Below, one piece after another: positions 7,970 to 17,567 of a stretch of DNA of 64,000 nt. The translations under genes were made by a program, and so were the position numbers. The first letter of the stretch is position 1. Every line of letters starts with the position of its first letter. The stretch lies in NCBI GenBank assembly GCA_028285085.1, contig JANQQI010000065.1, positions 124,001 to 188,000 on the forward strand, given 5' to 3'. Source of the stretch: Saprospiraceae bacterium (GTDB lineage Bacteria > Bacteroidota > Bacteroidia > Chitinophagales > Saprospiraceae). The notes under the pieces were generated by a model. It was not told the DNA's origin. It was given only the letters and a program-made list of their open reading frames with translations, and did no database searches.

Positions 7970-9994
7970 ATGAAATTTGATCTTAATTCTCCCTTCATAC
8001 CTACCGGTGATCAACCTCAAGCGATTCGGCAATTAGTGGATGGGATCGCAGAAGGGGAAAAATCACAATGCCTGCTAGGGGTCACGGGCTCCGGTAAAAC
8101 CTTTACGATGGCGAATGTCATCAAAGAGCTTAATCGTCCTACGCTAGTGTTGACCCACAATAAGACCCTGACCGCACAATTGTACGGGGAGTTCCGAGAA
8201 TTCTTTCCGAATAATGCTGTGGAGTACTTTGTATCCTATTACGATTATTATCAGCCCGAAGCTTATATCATGTCTTCGGATACGTATATTGAAAAGGACC
8301 TCTCAATCAATGAGGAAGTAGATAAACTTCGCCTGCGGGCGACTTCTTCCCTACTGTCTGGACGGAGAGATATCATCATCGTTGCCTCAGTATCTTGCAT
8401 CTACGGTATGGGTAATCCCGAAGACTATAAGTCCGGAATTATTCGACTCTACAAGGGACAAACCATTTCACGCAATAGTCTTTTGTATAGTTTGGTAGAA
8501 AGCTTGTATTCGCGCACCGAAACTACTTTTAGTCGCGCCACCTTCCGGGTGCGAGGCGATACGGTAGACGTTAATCTGCCTTATGTCGACTATGGCTACC
8601 GGGTCACTTTCTTCGGGGATGAAATCGAAGAGATCGAACGCATCGAGATTGAATCCGGGAAGCGCATCGAAAGCATGGAAAACGCGGCAATTTTTCCCGC
8701 TAATCTCTACATCGCTCCCAGAGATCGTATCCACGGAATCATTCGAGAGATTGAGGATGAGTTATATGCGCAAGAAAAATACTTCATCAAAGAAGGTCGA
8801 CTCCTGGAAGCAAAACGTGTCAAGGAGCGGGTTTCTTTTGATGTGGAAATGATGAAAGAGTTGGGTTACTGCAACGGCGTTGAAAACTACTCTCGCTTTT
8901 TCGACGGGCGCGAGCCCGGTACCCGGCCCTTCTGTTTGTTGGATTACTTCCCGGATGACTACCTAATGGTGATTGATGAAAGCCACGTGACCATACCTCA
9001 GGTCCGGGGCATGTGGGGGGGAGACCGGGCCCGGAAGCTTAGCCTGGTCAACTACGGTTTCCGCCTGCCTTCGGCGATGGATAACCGTCCGCTGAATTTC
9101 TCGGAGTTTGAAACGCTCATCAATCAAATCGTTTTCGTTAGTGCAACTCCCGGAGATTACGAACTTGAACAGACCGGTGGTTTGTTTGTAGAACAACTTA
9201 TCCGCCCAACGGGTCTGCTCGACCCACCCATCGAAGTCCGTCCCAGCCTCAATCAGATTGATGATTTGCTGGAAGAAGTGAGCGAGCGGATCAAAGTGGG
9301 AGAGCGCGTCTTGGTGACGACTCTAACCAAGCGCATGGCGGAAGAGTTGGCAAAATATATGACCAAACTAGACGTCAAATGTCGATATATTCACTCGGAA
9401 GTCGATACGATGGAACGCGTCGAAATCCTGCGGGACCTTCGCTTGGGAACCTTTGATGTGCTGATCGGGGTAAATTTGCTGAGAGAAGGGCTGGATTTGC
9501 CGGAAGTATCCCTGGTGGCGATCATCGATGCGGACAAGGAAGGTTTCCTCCGTAACGCCCGCTCCTTGACGCAGACCGCCGGGCGGGCCGCTCGTAATGC
9601 CAACGGGTTGGTCATTTTCTACGCGGATAAGATCACTGATTCGATGCAAATGACCATCGATGAAACCAATCGTCGCCGTTCCATTCAGATGGCGTACAAC
9701 GAGGAGCACGGAATCACCCCAACCACGGTGAAGAAATCTGCGGAAGACATTATGAACGCCAAATCAATTCTTGATATCCGCGGCAAGAAAGGACAGGCGT
9801 ACGTCGAGCCGGAAGAACCAAGCTTAGCCGCCGATCCAATTATCGAGTACATGAATCGCGACCAACTCGAGAAGATGATCGAGAATACGGAAAACAAGAT
9901 GAAAAAGGCAGCCAAGGAACTAGATTTCATCACAGCAGCCCAGTACCGCGACGAGCTATTTGCGCTTAAGAAACGGATGAAAGAAGTATACTAG
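7970..9994 (+). CDS. uvrB: UvrABC excinuclease subunit B
   Basis: UvrB is the damage-verifying helicase-like subunit of nucleotide excision repair; it is loaded by UvrA and then recruits UvrC. Helicase motif I is G37 to T44 (GVTGSGKT). The DNA-clamping beta-hairpin region contains YYDYYQPEAYI (about 93-103). Motif II is DESH (336-339), and QTAGRAARN is motif VI. The C-terminal UVR domain (about 634-669, DQLEKMIENTENKMKKAAKELDF) mediates UvrC contact. The length of 674 residues is normal. It is a single gene with a 118-bp leader that contains the 7902-7921 dyad. Confidence 0.97.
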   Translation: MKFDLNSPFIPTGDQPQAIRQLVDGIAEGEKSQCLLGVTGSGKTFTMANVIKELNRPTLVLTHNKTLTAQLYGEFREFFPNNAVEYFVSYYDYYQPEAYIMSSDTYIEKDLSINEEVDKLRLRATSSLLSGRRDIIIVASVSCIYGMGNPEDYKSGIIRLYKGQTISRNSLLYSLVESLYSRTETTFSRATFRVRGDTVDVNLPYVDYGYRVTFFGDEIEEIERIEIESGKRIESMENAAIFPANLYIAPRDRIHGIIREIEDELYAQEKYFIKEGRLLEAKRVKERVSFDVEMMKELGYCNGVENYSRFFDGREPGTRPFCLLDYFPDDYLMVIDESHVTIPQVRGMWGGDRARKLSLVNYGFRLPSAMDNRPLNFSEFETLINQIVFVSATPGDYELEQTGGLFVEQLIRPTGLLDPPIEVRPSLNQIDDLLEEVSERIKVGERVLVTTLTKRMAEELAKYMTKLDVKCRYIHSEVDTMERVEILRDLRLGTFDVLIGVNLLREGLDLPEVSLVAIIDADKEGFLRNARSLTQTAGRAARNANGLVIFYADKITDSMQMTIDETNRRRSIQMAYNEEHGITPTTVKKSAEDIMNAKSILDIRGKKGQAYVEPEEPSLAADPIIEYMNRDQLEKMIENTENKMKKAAKELDFITAAQYRDELFALKKRMKEVY

Positions 9995-10055
9995 CCCATA
10001 GGACTTTCCCTTTTTGACGTTTTGAAAACAGTATAAAATCGGGTATTTTGGAAAA

Positions 10056-10688
10056 ATGAAAATCCAATTTCCCGATAGTCGACTCGAAGCTTTCAGTGAT
10101 GCGGTCTTTGCATTCGCCGCCACCTTGCTGGTCGTATCGCTGGAAGTTCCTGAGAATTTCACCTTGCTAAAAGAGCAATTGAGTGGGTTTTTTAGCTTCG
10201 GCATCAGTTTTTTTGCCCTAGTTATGATATGGAAAACGCATTACAACTTCTTCCGGCGAACAGATTACCTTGACAACATCATCATCGCCGCCAATATGTT
10301 TTTGCTCTTCGTGGTGCTCTATTTTGTATATCCTTTGAAGTTTCTGGCCAACCAAATCTTAGAGCGAACCTCCATGACCCAAGTCGAGGTAGCGGAATTA
10401 TTCGAGTTGTACAGTCTTGGTTTTAGCTTAATCTTTTTTAGTCTTTCGATTATGTATTGGTGGGCGGGGCGAAAAGACCCCGATCAAGGTCGACGGTCCA
10501 AATTGCAGTTTTATGCTCGCCATTTCACGATCTTCTGGGTCGTTGGTCTCTTCTCTATTCTTATTGCTTTTTTAGAGGTCGGCATTCCCATTGGACTTCC
10601 AGGAATGATTTACACTTTGCTGGGACCTTTGTGCTACTTTCATGGCGTACGTTTTGGTTACGACGAGCCGGAAACCAATACAGCATAG
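10056..10688 (+). CDS. TMEM175-family potassium channel subunit (DUF1211)
   Basis: Integral membrane protein of about six helices. The first helix carries the family hallmark RLEAFSDAVFAFAATLLVVSL (residues 9-29), close to the RxxxFSDGxxAIxxTLLV pattern; here the glycine is alanine. The KTHYNFFRRTDYLDN segment after helix 2 is also typical. Bacterial TMEM175 proteins are single-bundle subunits that form tetrameric K+ channels without a classical selectivity filter. The length of 210 residues fits. It ends 5 bp from the stop of the convergent LytTR gene. Its upstream gene uvrB is on the same strand but functionally unrelated. Confidence 0.85.
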   Translation: MKIQFPDSRLEAFSDAVFAFAATLLVVSLEVPENFTLLKEQLSGFFSFGISFFALVMIWKTHYNFFRRTDYLDNIIIAANMFLLFVVLYFVYPLKFLANQILERTSMTQVEVAELFELYSLGFSLIFFSLSIMYWWAGRKDPDQGRRSKLQFYARHFTIFWVVGLFSILIAFLEVGIPIGLPGMIYTLLGPLCYFHGVRFGYDEPETNTA

Positions 10689-10693
10689 GCATT

Positions 10694-11563
10694 CTATTGC
10701 CCTTCCGGCGCCAGCAAATGCTTGATCTTTTTCAGACGCTGCCGAGACACGACAAATTCTTCTCCGTCTTGACTACGCAGCACGTATTTGTCGTTTTCCC
10801 AATACGCATAGCTTTTAATTTGACTACATTGAATAATCACAGCCCGATTGATTCGCAAAAAAGCCGGGCTGGGCAGTTGTTCTTCCAGTGCTTTTAAAGT
10901 CGTTCGAATATAATAATCTCGCTGGGGGGTCTTAATCCGATATTTACGCTCTTCTCTTTTAATCCACCAAATGTCCTGAATAGGAAGCGGCTTTTCTCCC
11001 ATTTCCTCTTGCACCAAAAGATATTGCGGTTCTGCTTTCGACTCAGTGGCAGCTTGGGAATTATTTTTATAAAAATTATACAATAACAATCCCCATCCAA
11101 CCAGTAAAGTAAAGGGCAGGTAAGTGAGGTATAAAGATGGCTTTAAAAAGAAATAATGTTGAAAATAATCGGGTGTCTCCGACCGGATCAGGTAATGTAG
11201 TAAGTAACGCATCGACAAAGTAAAAGGCGCGAAGCAAAAATAGATCACCAACCAAAGCGGCAAAAACTTCAAAAGATAACGGCCTATTGATTTTACCTCC
11301 TTTTCTATCGAGTCATATCTCAGCCATTGAGCATAGTATCGAATCCCCAGTACAATGATCAAAACACTTATGCATTCGATCAGCATCTGATCGACCAGCA
11401 AAAAGTAAAGCAAATTCCCCCAACTGAAATCTTGGCTTCCAATCCATTCCTGATTAGCCGGATGCAAATAAGAAATGCCTTGATAAAGCCCCACAATGAG
11501 CACAGTGGTCAATACGATCACTTGCCAGCGAAAAAGGTAGCGATAATCAAGTTGAAGCAGCAT
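10694..11563 (-). CDS. Membrane-anchored LytTR-family transcriptional regulator
   Basis: The N-terminal half (about 1-165) contains four hydrophobic segments, the first being WQVIVLTTVLIVGLY. The C-terminal half (about 185-289) is a LytTR DNA-binding domain: DIWWIKREERKYRIKT, LKALEEQLPSPAFLRINRAVII and WENDKYVLRSQDGEEFVVSRQRLKKIKHLL. There is no receiver or kinase domain, so it is a one-component membrane regulator, a type widespread in Bacteroidota with unknown signals. LytTR proteins bind DNA through beta strands and often control surface or secretion genes. It is divergent from the CPBP-like gene at 11781, separated by 217 bp, so that gene is a candidate target. Confidence 0.85.
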   Translation of the reverse strand: MLLQLDYRYLFRWQVIVLTTVLIVGLYQGISYLHPANQEWIGSQDFSWGNLLYFLLVDQMLIECISVLIIVLGIRYYAQWLRYDSIEKEVKSIGRYLLKFLPLWLVIYFCFAPFTLSMRYLLHYLIRSETPDYFQHYFFLKPSLYLTYLPFTLLVGWGLLLYNFYKNNSQAATESKAEPQYLLVQEEMGEKPLPIQDIWWIKREERKYRIKTPQRDYYIRTTLKALEEQLPSPAFLRINRAVIIQCSQIKSYAYWENDKYVLRSQDGEEFVVSRQRLKKIKHLLAPEGQ

Positions 11564-11780
11564 TTGCCGGAAAGATAAAAGAATTGCGACAATCCGTGTA
11601 TCGTCTTTTTTTCAAATGATCCGCTTCCTGCAATTTTTCCGGCTCAGATTTCAAACCACAAAACTCGGAATTGAGACTTCTGCCGGGAAAAATCAACGAT
11701 GAATGACTTAGTATTGAAGTGCGAAGATCATTCGGTCTTCATTTCAAATTTCATTTTTCACTTCACAATAATGTATTAAA

Positions 11781-12524
11781 ATGGACTGGTCATACTACCT
11801 TTATTTGTACCCTGCTTATGCTTTTGGATTACTCGCCTGGCATTTTTCACAACGTCATCGAGCAGTTGTGCCAGATGCCGCTGAACCCGGTAGCACCCGC
11901 CCCGCCTTCGAGTTCTTATTGGTCATTCTCGCTGTTGTGGGTACCATCCTGATTGGACAAGTGTACCAAGCTGATTATTTGCTGCCCGAATCAGGTAGCT
12001 GGCGGCCGCTCACCGGAGCAATCAACCAAGTGCTCATCTTTGCGCCCATTCTCGCTCTGGTCCCTTTTCGTGGGCAGCCCTGGACCTCCGCCTGGATTCC
12101 TGCCCAAGGGCGGGGCAGAAGTATTCTTTGGGGGCTAGGTATTGCCATTGCCGCCATTCTCTTGCACCTCGGACTGCGCGGACTACTTTCGAGAACAGGA
12201 GAAGTTCTTTTGAGTGTATATCATCCCAAAAACTTCCACCTGATGGTTCAAGTCTTGCTGGAAGATTTGGCTATCGCCATTGCTTTTGTACGCTTGCAGC
12301 AATGGATTGGCAAAACCAGCGCCATGATTGTAGTCGGCAGCTTGTTTGCATTGGCACACATTCCTGCGATGCTTGCCGAAGGCTTCCAAGCGAGTCAACT
12401 CATTGGTTTATCGCTGGATGCCGGTCTAACTATTGCTGTTCTTTGGGTCTTATCGTACCACCGTAATATTCTATGGCTTTGGATGTTGCATTATGCGATG
12501 GATATGATGCAGTTTGTTGAATAG
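11781..12524 (+). CDS. CPBP-like (type II CAAX prenyl endopeptidase fold) membrane protein, degenerate first motif
   Basis: Polytopic membrane protein of 247 residues with about seven helices. Motif 2 of the CPBP/Abi family is recognisable as FALAHIP and motif 3 as LHYAMD (H followed by D rather than N). Motif 1, normally EExxxR, is EDLAIAIAFVR: the second glutamate is aspartate and the arginine is not at the expected spacing. Whether it is still a protease is uncertain, and a non-catalytic role is possible. In other bacteria CPBP members process or protect against peptides, but no peptide gene lies next to it. The upstream LytTR gene diverges from it. Confidence 0.6.
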   Translation: MDWSYYLYLYPAYAFGLLAWHFSQRHRAVVPDAAEPGSTRPAFEFLLVILAVVGTILIGQVYQADYLLPESGSWRPLTGAINQVLIFAPILALVPFRGQPWTSAWIPAQGRGRSILWGLGIAIAAILLHLGLRGLLSRTGEVLLSVYHPKNFHLMVQVLLEDLAIAIAFVRLQQWIGKTSAMIVVGSLFALAHIPAMLAEGFQASQLIGLSLDAGLTIAVLWVLSYHRNILWLWMLHYAMDMMQFVE

Positions 12525-12581
12525 GGCTTCTTTCGGTTAAGGAAAATGGTTGAGGGGCTTACCATTCACAGGAAAAGCCCT

Positions 12582-12589
12582 TAACTTTG
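12582..12589 (+). promoter_or_regulatory. TAnnTTTG -7 box candidate upstream of mtaB
   Basis: TAACTTTG matches the Bacteroidota -7 consensus exactly and lies 28 bp before the mtaB ATG. No clear TTTG stands at the -33 spacing. Confidence 0.35.
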
Positions 12590-12617
12590 CACCACTTTTG
12601 GAAATACTTGACAGCTT

Positions 12618-13979
12618 ATGGCAACTCCACGAACGGTCGCATTTTATACTTTAGGTTGTAAACTTAACTACTCGGAGACGTCTTCGATTGGGCAGCTCTT
12701 TGCTAATCATGGATATGCCGAGGTTAAGTTCGATGATGGCGCGAATATTTATGTTATCAATACTTGCTCGGTGACAGATTTTGCGGATCGCAAATGCCGA
12801 CAGATTGTCCGTCGCGCTTTGCGCCATAATCCTCAGGCATTTGTGGTAGTTATCGGCTGCTACGCTCAGTTGAAGCCGCAGGAAATTGCGGATATTCCCG
12901 GCGTAGATTTGGTACTAGGTGCCGCTGAGAAATTCAAGATTCTGGATTACATTGATGACCTCTCCAAATCATCCGACAAAGGCATGGTGCAAGCCGGAGA
13001 GGTTAGCGAGGCCAATACTTTTGTGAATGCTTTCTCTTTTGGAGATCGTACTCGCTCATTTTTGAAAGTACAAGACGGTTGTGATTATAAATGTTCGTTT
13101 TGTACCATCCCCCTTGCTCGCGGTAAAAGCCGAAGTGATACGGTGGAAAACGTGGTGAATAACGCCAAAGCCATTGCTGAAAAAGGTGTTAAAGAGATTG
13201 TATTAACCGGGGTTAATATAGGCGACTTTGGCAATGGCACTGAAGTCATCGAAGGAACTAAGCCTAAGAAGGATGCCATGTTCATCGATCTAATCCGCGA
13301 ATTGGATCAAGTAGAAGGTATCGAACGCTTTCGCATCTCGTCGATTGAGCCCAATCTCTGTACGGATGAGATCATCGGCTTCGTTGCGCAGTCAGAGCGT
13401 TTTGTTCCGCATTTTCATATGCCGCTTCAGTCCGGTAGCAACAAAATGTTGCGTCTGATGCGCCGACGGTACAAACGAGAACTCTATCAGGATCGCGTCG
13501 CAACGATCAAGCAATTAATGCCGCATTGCTGTATTGGGGTGGACGTTATTGTTGGGTTTCCCGGAGAAACTGAGGCGGATTTTCTGGAAACTTATGAATT
13601 CCTCAATCAGTTGGATATTTCCTACTTGCACGTGTTTACCTATTCCGAGCGCGATAATACGCCCGCCGCTGAAATGGACGGCGTTGTTCCCGTGGGCGAA
13701 AGGCGAAAACGCAACGAAATGCTGCGCATCCTCTCCGAAAAGAAAAAACGTCATTTCTACCAGCAGTTTCTTGGCCAACGACGACAAGTGCTTTTTGAAA
13801 AGCACAAGGATAGCAGTCTCATGACTGGTTTCACGGACAATTATTTAAAAATCGAAACGGCCTATAACGAGGCACTACTTAATAAAGTAGCCACGGTACA
13901 ATTGATGGATATCAACGACCGTGGCCACATCGAAGTCATCGTTATGGATATTCCTGAGCAAGTTTTGGATTTTGCTTAA
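12618..13979 (+). CDS. mtaB: tRNA (t6A37-C2)-methylthiotransferase MtaB
   Basis: Radical-SAM methylthiotransferase that converts t6A37 to ms2t6A37 in tRNAs decoding ANN codons. The N-terminal UPF0004 domain binds the auxiliary iron-sulfur cluster with C14 (TLGCKLNYSE), C50 (INTCSVTDFAD) and C81 (VIGCYAQ). The radical-SAM triad is C155, C159 and C162 in CDYKCSFC. The FHMPLQSGSNKMLRLMRRRY segment and a C-terminal TRAM-like region (about 375-440) complete the family pattern. TLGCKLNYSE and IPLARGKSRS favour MtaB over MiaB and RimO. It works on the product of the pathway that includes TsaB (1660-2346), though the genes are not linked. It converges with the DUF1501 gene. Confidence 0.93.
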   Translation: MATPRTVAFYTLGCKLNYSETSSIGQLFANHGYAEVKFDDGANIYVINTCSVTDFADRKCRQIVRRALRHNPQAFVVVIGCYAQLKPQEIADIPGVDLVLGAAEKFKILDYIDDLSKSSDKGMVQAGEVSEANTFVNAFSFGDRTRSFLKVQDGCDYKCSFCTIPLARGKSRSDTVENVVNNAKAIAEKGVKEIVLTGVNIGDFGNGTEVIEGTKPKKDAMFIDLIRELDQVEGIERFRISSIEPNLCTDEIIGFVAQSERFVPHFHMPLQSGSNKMLRLMRRRYKRELYQDRVATIKQLMPHCCIGVDVIVGFPGETEADFLETYEFLNQLDISYLHVFTYSERDNTPAAEMDGVVPVGERRKRNEMLRILSEKKKRHFYQQFLGQRRQVLFEKHKDSSLMTGFTDNYLKIETAYNEALLNKVATVQLMDINDRGHIEVIVMDIPEQVLDFA

Positions 13980-14000
13980 AGCCCACTCGGGAGTATCCTT

Positions 14001-15557
14001 CTATTGTCCTTTCACCATCATTCGTGTGGTTTGTGCGTGTCGACTTTGCAAACGATAACAGTAATTGCCGGGTGGTAAGCCATGTAACTCCACTTGAATC
14101 TGATGCTCCCCTTTAGGAAACTGACCTTCAGAAACCACTTTTAATTCCTGTCCAAGCGTATCATAAATACTGAGACGCATCCACTCTCCGGGAGATTGAA
14201 AAACAATGGTGACCCAATCTGTGCAGGGATTTGGGAAATGATAACTTTCTACGTTTTCGGATACGGACGGCGTTGTCGTTGATGTCGTAGTGCAAGATTG
14301 AATAATCGGTAGATATTGGAAATCTGGCGTGAGCAATTCCTGTACTTCTGATTCCTGCACCCCAAACCAGTCCATTAAGACTGAGCCGTAGACCGAGCGA
14401 AAATCATACTGCATAGGCACGCCATCTTGTGTACCCACCTCCTCAGGAATTTCGGGATTGTCTCCCAAAACCGTGGGATTCACGCAGGCTCCAAATAAAA
14501 ATAAGGGCGCGGCGGTACCGTGATCTGTTCCGAAGCTATTATTGGATCGAATCCGGCGACCGAACTCCGAGAAGGTCATCCCGAGGACGCGCTCTTCCAG
14601 CCCCAGCATTTGCAGATCTTGCTGGAAGGCCGCCACGGCGTCCGACAATTCTGTCAACAAATTGGTGTGCTCGCCGGTAAGCGGATCACCATCTACGACT
14701 TGATTCGCATGCGTATCAAATCCGCCGAGGTCTACAACATAAACCGACGTTTGCAAGCCACCCGAAATCAGCTGAGCAACAATTTTCAACTGTTGGGCTA
14801 AGCTGTTATCCTCCGGATAAGCAGCTAAATTGTTCCCACCATCCGCAGCGGCAGTAATCGCATCAGAATAGGCATTGGTCTGCTCGATGGATTGACGCAG
14901 GAAATTAAGTTCTAATCCATAGCAAGAGTTCAAATCAATATCTCCCTCCTCGCCAATATTGAGATTGCCCAAAGCATAGGGGTCGGTTAAGGCCAAGCTG
15001 TAGTTCGAGGCTGTTCCTTGGCAAGTTTCGGACACAAATGATCCAAGGGTAATCGCAAAGGGATCGGGGCACTCTTCGCTAGGGTAAGCATCGGGATAAT
15101 CGGGATGACGATTGCTGAAATAACGACCCAACCAGCCGCTACTCAAAAATTCGTCCGCATCCGAGGCCGTTGTCCAAATATCGGTAGAACGGAAGTGAGA
15201 GCGATTCTGATTGGGGTAACCAACGCTTTGCACAATCCCTAAGCGGGCATCGTCATAAAGCGATTTCATCCCAGTCATGGCCGGGTGAAACCCCATGGTG
15301 TCGTCTAATTGAAGGATATTATTTTCCGGGATTAAGATATTCTGGCGAACGTTGGCCAGTCGATCGTATTGATCTAAAGGAATCAGGGTATTCAAACCGT
15401 CGTTTCCGCCATTCAATTGGATCAAAACCAATACGCGATCCGATTCATTATTCGTCGTAAAGAAAGGGGAGCGAGGCATGGCAGCGACTGGTAATCCTTT
15501 CAATAAAAGGGGGAGACTAACAATAGAAGAGGTTTGTAAAAAGGTTCTCCTTTTCAT
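14001..15557 (-). CDS. DUF1501 protein with T9SS C-terminal sorting domain
   Basis: The N-terminus MKRRTFLQTSSIVSLPLLL is a twin-arginine-like or Sec signal. The DUF1501 body (alkaline-phosphatase/sulfatase-like fold) shows LIQLNGGNDGLNTLIP (about 45-60), VVDLGGFDTHANQ (about 272-284) and TFSEFGRRIRSNNSFGTDHGTAAP (about 330-353). The last 80 residues (FPNPCTDWVTIVF, LSIYDTLGQEL, LPPGNYCYRLQS) form a type A T9SS sorting domain, so the protein is probably exported across the outer membrane and surface-anchored or released. It follows the DUF1800 gene by 33 bp on the same strand. DUF1800/DUF1501 pairs are a standard module of Bacteroidota and planctomycetes; their biochemical role is not established. 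Confidence 0.9.
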   Translation of the reverse strand: MKRRTFLQTSSIVSLPLLLKGLPVAAMPRSPFFTTNNESDRVLVLIQLNGGNDGLNTLIPLDQYDRLANVRQNILIPENNILQLDDTMGFHPAMTGMKSLYDDARLGIVQSVGYPNQNRSHFRSTDIWTTASDADEFLSSGWLGRYFSNRHPDYPDAYPSEECPDPFAITLGSFVSETCQGTASNYSLALTDPYALGNLNIGEEGDIDLNSCYGLELNFLRQSIEQTNAYSDAITAAADGGNNLAAYPEDNSLAQQLKIVAQLISGGLQTSVYVVDLGGFDTHANQVVDGDPLTGEHTNLLTELSDAVAAFQQDLQMLGLEERVLGMTFSEFGRRIRSNNSFGTDHGTAAPLFLFGACVNPTVLGDNPEIPEEVGTQDGVPMQYDFRSVYGSVLMDWFGVQESEVQELLTPDFQYLPIIQSCTTTSTTTPSVSENVESYHFPNPCTDWVTIVFQSPGEWMRLSIYDTLGQELKVVSEGQFPKGEHQIQVELHGLPPGNYCYRLQSRHAQTTRMMVKGQ

Positions 15558-15590
15558 ATTTTAAAAGTGATAATCGTTAATAAAAAATGG

Positions 15591-17246
15591 CTAACTCAAC
15601 TGGTACTCGGGCATCGTCAGCATGGCGTAAAGCAAGTTGTTCATCTTCGAACGCATCGCATTTACCACAGCGTCATCATCCAGGTGATCGAGGTATTCAA
15701 AATACTCGACATTCCATTCAAAGTCGGGTAAGCCAGGAATCAAAATCTGTTTGAAATAATCCAATTGATTCTGTGAAAGCGCATTAGGAAATAAGATCGT
15801 CGCAATTTCGGCTAACATCAGGTTGATATCCGCGGGCTCGGTCAAATTATCCAAAAACACGAGTGAATCGATCCGGGGATTATCTAAGCCTGCCACGGGA
15901 ATACCATTCCCCAGCAACGTCAAAGGCACATCCATGCGAATCGGCAAAGTCACCGAGTTAATCCAACTTTGATAAAAAACAGGTTCCTGATAATACGCTT
16001 TCCAGCCCGCTACATTAGGTGGATCATAGTAAGTCATCTGTTGTGCATCGGGCAAGCGAAAGATGGACACCCAGTTACGGTATTGCGCGAGCACACCCCC
16101 CTCTATGGCTACGTCAAATTGATTTAGTATTCCCAAAGTAAAATCCATTGGGTTTTTAATCATGCAACCTCTAATCTCCGTATCAAAGAAGTGAGTACTC
16201 CCCAGTAAGGCAGCCAAGGCTGGTCGAATTTCATAATCGCTGTCAATCAGCATTTGCGCCATCGGTTCGATGACGTTCGCTTCGATATCTGCATCGATTT
16301 GGTAGTACACAAACCAGCGGTAAAGTTTACGGCAAATAAAACGCGCCACCTCATCCTGCTCAAAAATGATATCAATCAACTGGGCGTATTCTTGATCTCC
16401 GCCGTTGCTGATCACCACATTATTAAAGCGATTGGATAGTTGTTTATCGCTGGTGTCATGCTGAGCCGGCAGAAAAACGGATCCAAAGCCAATACCTTGG
16501 CTATCCACAAAACCATAGTCGCGCCAGCCGGTGAGCACTTTAGCCATTGCCACGACATCATCTTCGGTGTAATTAGTATAATCTCCGGGGCCAGCTAGTT
16601 GGCCCTTGCCAATAGTAAAAAGTTCCAACAGCTCTCGGGCATAATTTTCATTGGGCGAGCCCGCGGTATTTTGATTGCCGTTGAGGTAGCGGAGCATGCT
16701 TGGATCGATAGTCATCGCCTTAACTAAAGCGCGGAAATTCCCCAGCGCATTCTCCCGCAACAAGTTGCTGTAACGGTACACGAATTTAGGATCGTTAATA
16801 TTTGCAATGACAAAGTGATTGTGCCAAAACAGTACCATCTTTTCCCGGATGGAGATCCCTTGATTCAGCATTAAGCCCATCGTCCAAGCCAGCAATGAGC
16901 GCGTCCGCGAGCCTCTAACCGTGGGATCATTTACCGGATAAATGGCATCTATCCAGGTCTCCCCAATGGCCACATTGGGGTCATTATCGTTATCATAATT
17001 TATGGGCGGTGGAGGTAAAGGGGTATCCGCTAATAATTGCTCCAGCGTCGTATTGAGGCCATCTTCGACTGCCGTTTTTATTTGTGCATCCGTAGCACCA
17101 AACAGGCAACGTCTTAGCAAATGTGCGGCCTCTTGATAAGTCCACGGGCCATTGTAGGGCTCCAAGCCGGAGACCGCCGCCGGTGCCATATTACTTTGTT
17201 TCACTGTTCGCCCCAGTAGGGTCGCCAGGGTCGCTCTTCGATCCAT
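15591..17246 (-). CDS. DUF1800 domain-containing protein
   Basis: Large, mostly helical protein of 551 residues. Family marks are AAHLLRRCLFGATDAQI near the N-terminus (about 39-55), REKMVLFWHNHFVIAN (about 135-150), NENYARELLELFTIG (about 198-212), DVVAMAKVLTGWRDYG and ICRKLYRWFVYY. No clear signal peptide precedes it, although a hydrophobic LATLLGRTVKQ start is present. It is the first gene of a two-gene operon with the DUF1501 T9SS cargo downstream (33-bp gap). DUF1800 proteins always accompany DUF1501 proteins in such pairs, so a shared export or surface function is inferred. No catalytic residues are known for the family. Confidence 0.9.
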   Translation of the reverse strand: MDRRATLATLLGRTVKQSNMAPAAVSGLEPYNGPWTYQEAAHLLRRCLFGATDAQIKTAVEDGLNTTLEQLLADTPLPPPPINYDNDNDPNVAIGETWIDAIYPVNDPTVRGSRTRSLLAWTMGLMLNQGISIREKMVLFWHNHFVIANINDPKFVYRYSNLLRENALGNFRALVKAMTIDPSMLRYLNGNQNTAGSPNENYARELLELFTIGKGQLAGPGDYTNYTEDDVVAMAKVLTGWRDYGFVDSQGIGFGSVFLPAQHDTSDKQLSNRFNNVVISNGGDQEYAQLIDIIFEQDEVARFICRKLYRWFVYYQIDADIEANVIEPMAQMLIDSDYEIRPALAALLGSTHFFDTEIRGCMIKNPMDFTLGILNQFDVAIEGGVLAQYRNWVSIFRLPDAQQMTYYDPPNVAGWKAYYQEPVFYQSWINSVTLPIRMDVPLTLLGNGIPVAGLDNPRIDSLVFLDNLTEPADINLMLAEIATILFPNALSQNQLDYFKQILIPGLPDFEWNVEYFEYLDHLDDDAVVNAMRSKMNNLLYAMLTMPEYQLS

Positions 17247-17567
17247 ACGTTAGGTTTTAGAGTATTGAAATGATGTTGTAGGCACTTGTGGTGGAATGGT
17301 ACCGCTCCACCTGATCAGGATAGACGACTCTTGGACTTAAGGTTCAGTGAAAGGTTTAACGAAATGTTAAAAAAAATCCATTTTCACTAGCTTGGCCATG
17401 TGCAAAGCTAGCCTGGGTTACGTTTTTCGTCCTAAAGAAACAGGATATTAATCCGGTCGTTGAGCGGTGCTTGCAGAAAATAAACCCTCCTTTGGCTAAT
17501 AAATGGGGGTAATACTTGTAATTACTAATGAGCTGCCTATTTTTGTTCAAACTAATGCGATTTATAC
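17247..17567. other. Non-coding stretch between the DUF1800 gene and lgt; no gene seen
   Basis: A 321-bp gap between divergent genes that should hold both promoters. A 64-codon minus-strand frame inside it has no recognisable features. No hairpin or exact TTTG/TAnnTTTG pair was found. Confidence 0.45.

Noticed and set aside
11716-11752. Short inverted repeat upstream of the CPBP-like gene
   Set aside because: Only six or seven pairs with mismatches and no T run; too weak to call a terminator or operator.
17356-17550. 64-codon minus-strand reading frame between the DUF1800 gene and lgt
   Set aside because: No recognisable motif, signal or conserved composition; it lies in a region expected to hold two divergent promoters.
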